A stretch of DNA of 41,577 bases from CALACW01 sp963627915. Its GTDB lineage: Bacteria > Bacillota > Clostridia > Oscillospirales > Acutalibacteraceae. Positions 32,158 to 40,900 of the stretch are shown here, piece by piece (the first letter of the stretch is position 1; every line of letters begins with the position of its first letter). Both the position numbers and the translations under genes were made by a program. The DNA is taken from assembly GCA_963627915.1 (NCBI GenBank), contig CAVGCY010000066.1, forward strand, positions 1-41,577, in the 5' to 3' direction. Below the pieces are notes generated by a model that was given only the letters and a program-made list of their open reading frames with translations, did not search any database and was not told the origin of the DNA.

Positions 32158-33180
32158 ATGAAAACCGCAATTTACGGCGCCGGTTCCCTCGGTACGGTTC
32201 TCGGCGCATACATATCTAAGGCAGGATATCCCGTAGATCTTATCACGAGAAACAAGGAACACGTTGACGCCATGAATAAAAACGGAGCGCACATAACAGG
32301 CACGGTCGATATGACAGTACCCGTACATGCGCTCACTCCCGATCGGATAACGGAAAAATACGAGCTTATAATTCTCATGACAAAGCAGCTTGAAAATAAA
32401 AAAATTCTTGAGGGACTTAAGGATAATATGACGGACGACTGTATTGTCTGCACAATGCAGAACGGTCTGCCGGAGCTGTCGGTATCCGAAGTTGTCGGCG
32501 AGGACAGAACAATGGGATGCTCCGTCGCCTGGGGCGCAACGCTACACGGAAAAGGCGTTTCCGAGCTTACAAGCGAGCCGGACAGCATGACTTTCGGCTT
32601 AGGCAGAATGAACGGTAAAAAGGACGAAAAGCTTATGGAGGTCAAGAAAATCCTCGAACTGATGTGTCCCGTTGAAATTGAAGATAATTTTATGGGCGTG
32701 CGCTGGTCAAAGCTTCTTATAAATTCGGCGTTCAGCGGAATGTCCGCGGTTATGGGCGGCACATTCGGAGACGCGGCAGAGCGTAAGGATTCGCGAGTCT
32801 GCTGTCAGAATATTATTAAAGAAGTAATCGACGTAACATATGCCGCAGGAATAAAAATAGAACCCGTACAAGGCAAGGATATCGTAAAACTGCTCTATTA
32901 CAAAAACAACGGTCTTAAGAAAAAAATTTCAAATATTCTTATCCCGATTTGTATCAAAAAACACAGACTTCTCAAAGCAAGCATGCTTCAGGATCTTGAA
33001 AAAGGCAGAAAATGCGAAATTGACGCAATTAACGGGGTCGTATGCGCCTACGGCAGAAAATACGGCGTTCCCACGCCTTATAACGACAAGGTATGCGAAA
33101 TTGTACACGGCATAGAGGACGGCAAATACACATACACTTTTGACAATGTAAAAATGTTTGACGGACTTGACAAGCAATAA
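32158..33180 (+). CDS. 2-dehydropantoate 2-reductase family protein (ApbA/PanE)
   Basis: A 340-aa NADPH-binding enzyme: GAGSLGTVLGAYISKAG (Rossmann motif), ILMTKQLE, CTMQNGLPE and RWSKLLINSAFSGMSAVMGG (the Lys/Asn region of ketopantoate reductases). PanE makes pantoate for CoA synthesis, but the family is broad and no other pan gene is nearby, so the substrate may be another 2-oxo acid. It is transcribed alone from its own promoter. Confidence 0.88.
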   Translation: MKTAIYGAGSLGTVLGAYISKAGYPVDLITRNKEHVDAMNKNGAHITGTVDMTVPVHALTPDRITEKYELIILMTKQLENKKILEGLKDNMTDDCIVCTMQNGLPELSVSEVVGEDRTMGCSVAWGATLHGKGVSELTSEPDSMTFGLGRMNGKKDEKLMEVKKILELMCPVEIEDNFMGVRWSKLLINSAFSGMSAVMGGTFGDAAERKDSRVCCQNIIKEVIDVTYAAGIKIEPVQGKDIVKLLYYKNNGLKKKISNILIPICIKKHRLLKASMLQDLEKGRKCEIDAINGVVCAYGRKYGVPTPYNDKVCEIVHGIEDGKYTYTFDNVKMFDGLDKQ

Positions 33181-33232
33181 TTAATTGAGAATATACTTAC
33201 TATTATCAATCGATTTTTAAGCACATTCAACA

Positions 33233-33261
33233 TTGACATTAAGCCGCGCGCGGAGTATTAT
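33233..33261 (+). promoter_or_regulatory. Promoter of LRR protein 2 with a palindrome in the spacer
   Basis: TTGACA (33233-33238), a 17-base spacer and TATTAT (33256-33261). The spacer contains CCGCGCGCGG (33244-33253), a perfect 10-bp palindrome in an otherwise AT-rich region. It may be an operator. Confidence 0.75.
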
Positions 33262-33299
33262 ATATATCGGAATTTACATTAAGAAACGGAGGAATTGAT

Positions 33300-34706
33300 A
33301 TGAAGATATCTAAAAAAATTCTGTCGCTTGCACTCTCGGCATTGCTTATTTTCGGCACGGCTTCGTTCGGCTCGTTTAACGCATTCGCCGCAGAGGAAAA
33401 CGGCTTTACCTACGAAATCACGGACGGTTGCGCAAAAATAACGGGATATGACGAAAACGTCGTTACAGGCGACGTTATATTCCCCGAAACGCTCGGCGGA
33501 TATCCCGTAACGGCTATTGACGGCGAGCTGTTTTTCGGAGATGAAAATATAACGTCCGTTATAATTCCGGACAGCGTCACTTATATCGGCGAATATGCGT
33601 TTGCCGACTGCTCCGAGCTGACTTACGCGAAGCTTCCGGCGAATCTGACAGAACTCAGTGAGGGTCTTTTTACATACTGCCAAAAGCTTAATAATGTCAA
33701 GCTTCCCTCATCCTTAACAAAGATATGCGATTCCGCGCTTTATCACTGCGACAGCATAACCGAGATAATTCTCCCTGCCTCGGTTACCGAATTGGAAATC
33801 TGCGCACTCGGCTGGACGTCAATAACATCGATAGTTCTCCCCGCAGGGCTCAAGACTATACCGAAATCACTTTTCTGGAACTGTCTTAAGCTTGAAAATG
33901 TAGAAATTCCCGGCACGGTTACGGAAATAGGAGCATTTTCGTTCGGATACTGCGAAAGTCTTAAATCGTTGCATATTCCATCAAGCGTTAAAAAAATAAG
34001 CGAAAGCGCTTTTTTGCGCAGCGGCGTTGAGCAAATTGAAATTCCCTCAAGCGTAACGTTTATAGGAAGAGGCGCATTTGAATTTTGCAACAGTCTTACA
34101 AAGGTTACCGTCTGGAACAGCGAATGCGAAATTGAAAATACAAGCCATGCTTTTTTCAATTTGAATTCAAAAATAGAGCTTTGCGGTTATGAAGGCTCAA
34201 CGCTTCAAACTTACAGTCAGGGATACACGCATAATTTTAACTTTTCGGCTATCGGAGAGGACAGACACGAGCATATATACGGCGTCGAAGAAACGCTGCC
34301 GGACTGTGAAAACAGCGGAATCCGCACATACACATGCACGATTGAAGGATGCTCCGACAGCTACAGCACAGTACTCCCCGCTTACGGTCATACTATTATT
34401 ACAACAGCACACGAAAAGGACGCGTCCTGTACGCAGTCCGGTCTGACCGGCGGCGGATACTGTAAAGACTGCGGTTATATGTTTGAGCCGGAGGAAATCC
34501 CCGCAAAAGGTCATATCGATGAAGACAAAGACGGAATATGCGACGTATGCTCGGCCGTTCTCGACGAGAGCAATTCAAACGACGGATGCATATGCCACAA
34601 GGGAAATATATTCTCAAAGATTGTAAGATTTTTCTATTCCGTAATCAGCTTTATATTCGGAAACAAATCCTTTAAATGCTGTGACGATATGGAATATATG
34701 TTCTGA
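33300..34706 (+). CDS. BspA-like leucine-rich repeat surface protein 2
   Basis: A 468-aa secreted protein with a signal peptide (ILSLALSALLIFGTASFGSF, then AFAAEE) and about nine LRR_5 units of the form IPSSVTFIGRGAFEFCNSL. Two Cys/His modules follow (LPDCENSGIRTYTC..., DASCTQSGLTGGGYCKDCGY), then HIDEDKDGICDVCSAVL. The tail reads CICHKGNIFSKIVRFFYSVI, a further aromatic stretch and KCCDDMEYMF, matching the tail of LRR protein 1 in plan. GGAGG precedes the ATG. Strong single-gene promoter and terminator. Confidence 0.9.
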   Translation: MKISKKILSLALSALLIFGTASFGSFNAFAAEENGFTYEITDGCAKITGYDENVVTGDVIFPETLGGYPVTAIDGELFFGDENITSVIIPDSVTYIGEYAFADCSELTYAKLPANLTELSEGLFTYCQKLNNVKLPSSLTKICDSALYHCDSITEIILPASVTELEICALGWTSITSIVLPAGLKTIPKSLFWNCLKLENVEIPGTVTEIGAFSFGYCESLKSLHIPSSVKKISESAFLRSGVEQIEIPSSVTFIGRGAFEFCNSLTKVTVWNSECEIENTSHAFFNLNSKIELCGYEGSTLQTYSQGYTHNFNFSAIGEDRHEHIYGVEETLPDCENSGIRTYTCTIEGCSDSYSTVLPAYGHTIITTAHEKDASCTQSGLTGGGYCKDCGYMFEPEEIPAKGHIDEDKDGICDVCSAVLDESNSNDGCICHKGNIFSKIVRFFYSVISFIFGNKSFKCCDDMEYMF

Positions 34707-34725
34707 TTGAACAAATACCCGATAT

Positions 34726-34771
34726 AAGCTGTAACCGCTTGATTTTTCAATGACGGTTACAGCTTTTTTTA
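34726..34771 (+). terminator. Terminator of LRR protein 2
   Basis: A 12-bp perfect stem (34726-34737 with 34754-34765, AAGCTGTAACCG) with a 16-base loop and a T-run. A run of nine C follows directly (34772-34780). Confidence 0.9.
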
Positions 34772-34792
34772 CCCCCCCCCGTTCAATTTTGA

Positions 34793-34821
34793 TTGACTTA
34801 TCGTTAATAATTTGTTATTAT
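34793..34821 (+). promoter_or_regulatory. Promoter of queT
   Basis: TTGACT (34793-34798), a 17-base spacer and TATTAT (34816-34821). It places the transcript start near 34828, just ahead of the structured leader. Confidence 0.75.
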
Positions 34822-34837
34822 TTATATGAAGAAATTC

Positions 34838-34914
34838 TTCGGTCAGTTCGTAACCATCCTGACCGGGAACGGATAAATATACGTATGTCCGTTCTCAAAT
34901 CAAAACTAAGGGAG
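34838..34914 (+). promoter_or_regulatory. Probable preQ1 riboswitch in the queT leader
   Basis: Hairpin 1 is CGGTCAG/CTGACCG (34840-34846 with 34859-34865) with the 12-base loop TTCGTAACCATC. Hairpin 2 is GAACGGA/TCCGTTC (34867-34873 with 34888-34894). An A-rich tail then ends in CTAAGGGAG, which contains the ribosome site. A loop beginning UUC, an A-rich tail and a closing CUAA before the Shine-Dalgarno recall preQ1 aptamers, and queT is a known preQ1 target. The extra hairpin between stem and tail does not fit minimal class I, so class III or a variant is possible. The class is not settled. Confidence 0.5.
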
Positions 34915-34923
34915 TCAAAAAAA

Positions 34924-35451
34924 ATGAATAGAAAAAAAAGCACAGGAAACACCGTTTTATTTTTAACCCGGGCGGGCGTTATAGCCGCCATGTACACGGC
35001 GTTAACGTATGTATCGGCCGCGGCGGGACTTGCATTTAACGCAGTACAGTTCAGACTGTCGGAAGTTATGTGCGTGCTCGCGCTGTACACTCCGGCGGCG
35101 ATTCCGGGGCTTACGATAGGCTGTATTATTTCAAATCTGTCAAGCGCACTCGGTTGGATTGACATTATCGCGGGAAGTCTGGCTACTCTGCTTGCGTCGG
35201 TATGCATTTATTTTACGCCGAAGTTAAAAATAAAAAATTTTCCCGTTTCCGTTCCGCTTTTCAGCTCGCTTTTTAATTCGGTTATCGTAGGGCTCGAAAT
35301 ATGGTATATCGACCCGTCGAGAACCGCTCAGCTGTTTTTTATTTCCGCGCTTGAGGTCGCTGCGGGTGAAATTACCGTCTGCTCGATAGGAGCGCTGATT
35401 TTACCTCCGATTATAAAACGAACCAAAATATTTGAAAAAAAATCATTTTAA
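34924..35451 (+). CDS. queT: QueT family queuosine precursor transporter
   Basis: A 175-aa membrane protein with about five or six helices, the substrate-binding (S) component of an ECF-type transporter for preQ1 or a related queuosine precursor. Typical blocks: AAMYTALTYVSAAAGLAFNA, VQFRLSEVMCVLALYTPAAI, PGLTIGCIISNL and FFISALEVAAGEITVCSIGA. The ATG at 34924 is fixed by AAGGGAG; upstream in-frame ATGs would run through the riboswitch. The shared energising module (EcfA, EcfA', EcfT) is not in the window. Confidence 0.92.
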   Translation: MNRKKSTGNTVLFLTRAGVIAAMYTALTYVSAAAGLAFNAVQFRLSEVMCVLALYTPAAIPGLTIGCIISNLSSALGWIDIIAGSLATLLASVCIYFTPKLKIKNFPVSVPLFSSLFNSVIVGLEIWYIDPSRTAQLFFISALEVAAGEITVCSIGALILPPIIKRTKIFEKKSF

Positions 35452-35459
35452 CATATAAT
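35432..35459 (+). promoter_or_regulatory. Promoter of the two-component system
   Basis: TTGAAA (35432-35437), a 16-base spacer and TATAAT (35454-35459), overlapping the end of queT. It gives the regulator genes a start independent of the riboswitch. Confidence 0.65.
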
Positions 35460-35482
35460 TTTCAGGGAAAGGATGATTGACT

Positions 35483-36157
35483 GTGAAAAAAATTATAGTT
35501 GCCGACGACGAGGAATTATTAAGAAACCTCGTATGCGATTATCTTACGAGAGAGGGTTATCAGCCCATTCCCGCAAAAGACGGAGAAGAAGCTCTCTCGC
35601 TTTTCAATGAAAACCCGGATACGGTTCTGCTTATTCTCGACATCATGATGCCGAATATAGACGGGTGGGAGGTTTGCAGGAAAATAAGAGAAACCTCATC
35701 CGTTCCCATTATTATGCTTACCGCAAGGAATCAGGAATTTGACGAACTGACGGGATTTGACGCCGGAGCGGACGATTATGTCACAAAACCGTGCAGTCCG
35801 TCGGTGCTCATGAAACGCGTTGCGGCTCTGCTGAAAAGAGAAAACGCAATAACCAATTCCAACGTATTTACGCTTGACAATTTAAAACTTGACGCCTCCG
35901 CTCACGAAGTAAGGCTTGACGGCAAGAGCGTAACGCTTACGCTTAAAGAATACAGTATTCTTTTAAAATTCTTAACGGCTCAAAGCCGAGTATTTTCAAG
36001 AGAACAGCTTCTTGACGACATTTGGGGATATGATTTTGACGGCGATATGCGTACGGTCGATTCGCATGTCGCAAGACTTCGCACAAAGCTCGGCGAATGG
36101 GGTTCAAAACATATAAAAACCATTTACGGAACCGGCTATAAAATCGAGGGCGACTGA
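35483..36157 (+). CDS. Response regulator, OmpR/PhoB type
   Basis: A 224-aa protein with a receiver domain (acidic pocket DDEE at 8-11, phosphoacceptor D53 in LLILDIMMPNIDGWE, signalling Thr in IIMLTARNQ, and KP in VTKPCSPSVL) and a winged-helix C-terminal domain (LTLKEYSILLKFL, FSREQLLDDIWGYDFDGDMR, TVDSHVARLRTKLG). The GTG at 35483 is chosen; AAAGGA lies upstream. It pairs with the kinase 2 bases downstream. Confidence 0.94.
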   Translation: MKKIIVADDEELLRNLVCDYLTREGYQPIPAKDGEEALSLFNENPDTVLLILDIMMPNIDGWEVCRKIRETSSVPIIMLTARNQEFDELTGFDAGADDYVTKPCSPSVLMKRVAALLKRENAITNSNVFTLDNLKLDASAHEVRLDGKSVTLTLKEYSILLKFLTAQSRVFSREQLLDDIWGYDFDGDMRTVDSHVARLRTKLGEWGSKHIKTIYGTGYKIEGD

Positions 36158-36159
36158 TA

Positions 36160-37692
36160 ATGAGCCGAAAGAGAGTACGAAAGCACAAGCCGACGATTAA
36201 CAGAAAACTCAACAGAAGCATTTCGGTTATTGTTCTTATTTTTCTCGTCGGCATAATATACGCCTCTTATAAAAGCATCGACGTTATTTATATGCTCAAT
36301 GCCGGAGTTATTTCGTGGCAGGGAGCAGACGAGGTTGACGCGCTGTACAAAAGTTCAAACCTCGACGATTTTACAAAGAATCTCGACAACGTCGAGCAGT
36401 CGCACGAAGTTAAAATAGAGATATTCAATAAAAACAACAAGCTCGTTTATTCAACCGCTTATAACGGTATTCAGGGTTCTCCCCCGTACGATGATTCGGA
36501 CGCGATACCGGACGAATACATCCGTCATTATACCACGACGGATATTGACACGTATAATACCGACAACGGATACCATTTTGAAACGCAGAGGGACGAGGAA
36601 ACGGGAATCGACTATCTTGTCTTTATAAAAAAAGCGAACAGCGGAGATACGATTAAAGTTTATAAGCAGAAAAGCGCGTTTGACCAATCGGCAAAGCTTG
36701 CATTCATATTTATATCGGTAATATGCACTCTGTCGCTTTTTGCGATAATGCTGACGACGTTTACATATTTAAAAAAATTCACAAAACCGCTTATAAACAT
36801 GAATAACGTTACGAAAAGAATTGCGAACCTTGACTTTTCACAGAAATGTCCGCAGAGCAACGTTCTTGAAATTTCACAGCTGAGCGAAAGTATAAACGAA
36901 ATGTCGGTTTCGCTTGAAAATTCACTTATCGATATTCAGAACAAAAATGAAAAGCTTCAGAAGGATATCGAAAACGAAAGAACCATCGATCAGTTAAGAG
37001 AGGTATTCATCTCGGGTATTTCACACGAGCTTAAAACGCCGATTGCGATAATACAGGGTTACGCCGAAGGGCTCGAATACTATCTTGACAACGATCCCGA
37101 AATGGCAAAAAAATACTGCCGTACAATCATTGACGAAACAGGCAGAATGAACGATTTGACAATGAAACTGCTCGATATTACAAAATACGAATCCGGCGCG
37201 TATCAGCTGATGTACGGAAATTTCAATTTAAAGGAGCTTATCGGAGAATGGTTCGACAGAAATTCAAAAATTCTCAGCGGCAAGGGTATTTCGGCAATCA
37301 ATGAAATAAATGAAAACTATATTGCCCGCGGAGATTCCTTCATTCTCTCAACCGTCGTTAATAATTACCTTTCAAACGCGGCTTCGCATGTAGGCGGCAA
37401 AAATATAATTTCCGCTTCGGCGGAGGATTTCGGAGACAGATACAGAATCTATATTTACAACACGGGCGAAAACATCGCCGAAAAGGATATAGATAAAATC
37501 TGGAACAGCTTCTACCGTGCCGACAAGTCGCTTTCGCGCTCTCAGGGACGCTTCGGACTGGGACTTGCAATTGTCGCGGCAATTCAGAAGCTGCACGGTC
37601 ACGACTACGGAGTAGAAAATATGCCCGACGGCGTTAGATTCTGGTTCGATGTTTCAAAAGGAGAAAAAGAAACGGACAAAAACGCAAAGTAA
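36160..37692 (+). CDS. Membrane sensor histidine kinase (HAMP - HisKA - HATPase)
   Basis: A 510-aa kinase. The first membrane helix is about 20-41 (SVIVLIFLVGIIYASY), an outside sensor domain of about 130 residues follows, the second helix (LAFIFISVICTLSLFAIML) is near 178-196, then a HAMP linker, HisKA with the phosphorylated H289 in SGISHELKTPIAIIQGYAEG, the N-box NNYLSNAASHV, and the G-box FGLGLAIVAAIQKLHGHDYG. The general plan resembles VanS-type envelope sensors. The signal is unknown. A strong terminator follows. Confidence 0.95.
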   Translation: MSRKRVRKHKPTINRKLNRSISVIVLIFLVGIIYASYKSIDVIYMLNAGVISWQGADEVDALYKSSNLDDFTKNLDNVEQSHEVKIEIFNKNNKLVYSTAYNGIQGSPPYDDSDAIPDEYIRHYTTTDIDTYNTDNGYHFETQRDEETGIDYLVFIKKANSGDTIKVYKQKSAFDQSAKLAFIFISVICTLSLFAIMLTTFTYLKKFTKPLINMNNVTKRIANLDFSQKCPQSNVLEISQLSESINEMSVSLENSLIDIQNKNEKLQKDIENERTIDQLREVFISGISHELKTPIAIIQGYAEGLEYYLDNDPEMAKKYCRTIIDETGRMNDLTMKLLDITKYESGAYQLMYGNFNLKELIGEWFDRNSKILSGKGISAINEINENYIARGDSFILSTVVNNYLSNAASHVGGKNIISASAEDFGDRYRIYIYNTGENIAEKDIDKIWNSFYRADKSLSRSQGRFGLGLAIVAAIQKLHGHDYGVENMPDGVRFWFDVSKGEKETDKNAK

Positions 37693-37708
37693 AACCGAAT
37701 ATCTGCGA

Positions 37709-37747
37709 CGCCGTAAGAAACCCGTTTTCTTACGGCGGTATTTTTTT
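37709..37747 (+). terminator. Terminator of the two-component operon
   Basis: A 12-bp perfect stem (CGCCGTAAGAAA with TTTCTTACGGCG), a 5-base loop and a run of seven T. Confidence 0.93.
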
Positions 37748-37841
37748 GTACAAATCACACAAATACCACAGTAAAATTTTAATTTATCTTACAAAATAAT
37801 TGCTTGGTTTGATATAATTATCATAAATATCCATTTTTATG

Positions 37842-37870
37842 TTGATTTGTCGTTTTTTATTTGGTAAAAT
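37842..37870 (+). promoter_or_regulatory. Likely promoter of the large amidase gene
   Basis: TTGATT (37842-37847), a 17-base spacer and TAAAAT (37865-37870), 46 bases ahead of the ATG. A second candidate lies upstream (TTACAA 37789-37794, 18 bases, TATAAT 37813-37818). Confidence 0.55.
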
Positions 37871-37916
37871 ATATGCTGACAGGAAAAAAACCTGAATCTT
37901 ACAACGGAGGTATAAC

Positions 37917-40900
37917 ATGAAATCAAAGGTAAAAAAAATTCTTTCTTTTGTGCTTGTTTGTCTGATGCTCTTCGGCGTCATGCCGGCGGGAATCGAACTG
38001 CCGACAAAAGCGCAGGCGGCAGGCGTCCCCGGCTATAACGCGGCAGCCGCGGTAGAGTGGGCAAAAGCACACGTAAACGACACATGGTCGTGTCTTTACG
38101 GACGCGGATATTGGGAGCCGGGCACGGGCGACTGCGCAAACTTCGTTTCCCAGTGTATATACATGGGAGGCGTGGATCAGACGGATCGCTGGAATCACTC
38201 CGGCTATCTCGCGCATTACTCGGCAAACAGCGACGGATCATGGATAAGAGCAACTCAGCTTCACGACTACGTCGTATCCATAGGCGGACAGGATATCGTT
38301 AATCCGACTGTTTCTCAGATCTCTCCGGGCGACCTTATCTTTTATAAAAGCAGTCCGAGCTCAAGCGGATACGCTCACTCCGCCATCGTTATCGACGTAA
38401 GCGGAGGAAAGGCAACTGTTGCCGCACATACGACAAAATATATCTGCTATACTAACGATAATTTTCATCTCGGTTTTTCGGGAGCCTCGACGCATCTCGT
38501 AAAGATGTACGGCGGAACCTGTACCGATAAAAAGATAAGAGATTTCACCGTATACACAGCTACCGGCAATTCGGTTCTCTATAGCGAACCTTCGGTTTCG
38601 TCAAGAAGATACTTCGGATTTTATGCGGGCGAATACACACATGTAACCGAGACCAGGAACGTAAACGGCGAGCTTTGGGGATACGCTCAGGGCTACGGCT
38701 CATATACGGGCTATGTAGAGGGCTGGGTTCAAATTTCAACTCTCAATTACATAGGACATCAGTCGACAGGTCCGATATCTCACCTCATGGGAGACTGGTA
38801 CGTAAAAACGCAGCCGACATGTTCTACAAAAGGCGTTGAGGAAAGAGTATGCTCACGCTGCGGATATACAGAGCAGAGATACATGGCAATCGGCGGAGCG
38901 CATAAGGATATAGTTCCCGCAACATGCCTTGAATCCGAATACTGCGCCGCATGCGGTAAAATTCTCTCCGATCCTCTCGGACATAAAATGAGCGGATGGA
39001 TTTACGACAAAGAACCTACATGTCTTGAAAAAGGAACGGAAAAGAACATCTGTCTCAGATGCGGTTATAAGGAAACAAGAGAATGCGACGAGCTCGGACA
39101 CGACTTTACGGGATATTCGGATCTCCCCGGCTGTACAACATCGGGAACGTCATATTATAAGTGCGGCAGATGCGATTATTCATATATCGTAGAATCCGAT
39201 TGGACCGCATATTCGCTTATAGACCCGTCCGACAGCGCCTACAGCGAGTTTATCGGAAATTCCGATTTGAGCAAGAGCCGTACGGAGTACAGATACAGAG
39301 ATAAACGCTATACGACAAGCAATTCCTCATCCCTCTCCGGCTGGACAAAATACAACACTACATACGAGTACAGCAGTTACGGCAGCACTCAGGGTCCCGT
39401 TTACAGCAACCCCGGCAGCAGCGAATTAAGAAACAGCTGGTCCGAAAATTATATAAGCGACTATGAAAAGATACATTATTACAGATATTCAAGATATGAA
39501 ACAAACGACGGCAAAACCGGAAACGATTCATATTATCCTTCTACGAATTCTTCTAAGAATTGGATAAATTATACTTATATTGATTTGACTTATAAGCTTA
39601 CAACCCCGGGAGCAACGGGCACTCCAAGCGGCGCACAGGGATACAAGGCTTTCTATAACTCATCAAACTACAACGACTCTTCAACAGGTAGCTACAAAAG
39701 CTACTGGTTAGAAAAAGAATTTGACGTAGACGACACAAGCAAGCCCATCTACTCCACACGCTGGTATTATCAGGACAGAACAAAGACATACACATATTAT
39801 TACTGGCAGTGGGACAACTGGTCAAGCTGGTCAACAAGCAAACCCTCAAGCGCGTCTGACAGAGAGATAGATACGCGTACAACATATTCGTTCAAGCAGG
39901 GCGCGCTCGGTCATGACTGGGGCGACCCGGTTGTAGTCGCGCCTACATGTCACGACGACGGATATACACGCCGTACATGCAAACGCTGCGGAGTAACAAT
40001 GGATACAAACGCTACAAAGGCATTGGGCGATTTATTCGGCGAGTGGTATCTCATCAGCGACGAAAACGCGAGCGTTAAGGTATACCGCCGTGACTGCGTG
40101 AGAAACTGCGGATGCCACTGCGGATGCTACGAAACAAAAACGGAAGAAGCCGAGTGCGTTTACAAACCCGTTCAGACCGTTGCTCCCACATGCACGGAGG
40201 ACGGATATACCGTATACGCATGCACGATTCATCCGGACGAAACAGTAACGAACGATATCGTCCCCGCTCTCGGACATGAACCCGACAATAACTGGTACAT
40301 TACAAAAGTACCGACCTGCACCGAAAAGGGCGAGGAGGAATGCAAGTGCGTTCGTCACGACGACTCAACAACGTGCGATAAGACATTTACACGCGAAACG
40401 GACGCATATTCTCATTCAATGACGAAAACGGAAGCCTCCGCCCCTACGTGTTTGAAGGAAGGAAACAGCGAATACTGGTTCTGCGACAGATGCAATAAGT
40501 ACTTTGCCGACGAAAACGGCGATAATGAAATCGAAAAGGATTCATGGATTATCCCCGCAACAGGACATAAGCGCACCGACGAAAACGGCGAAGAAAACTG
40601 GATAACCGAGCTTGAGGCGTCATGCGGAACAACAGGTCTTGAGGCTCTCTACTGTCAAAACGAATGGTGCGACGTAACCGAAGAATGCGCTAACTGCGAA
40701 ACAGAGCATCATTATCTTATAGACGAACGTGAGATAGAGGAAATTACACCGGATTATGTCATTATCGAGCACAAAGACCCCACATGCGTTGAATTGGGAT
40801 ATGACATATGGAGCTGTAAGAACTGCATAGGAACCGACCATGAACACGGCTGGAACGATATTATCGATTTAGCCCCCCATCAGTGGGGAGAACCCGAAAT

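Noticed and set aside
34750..34923. Upstream in-frame extension of queT
   Set aside because: It would translate the promoter and the riboswitch region; the ATG at 34924 has a proper AAGGGAG and starts the conserved protein.
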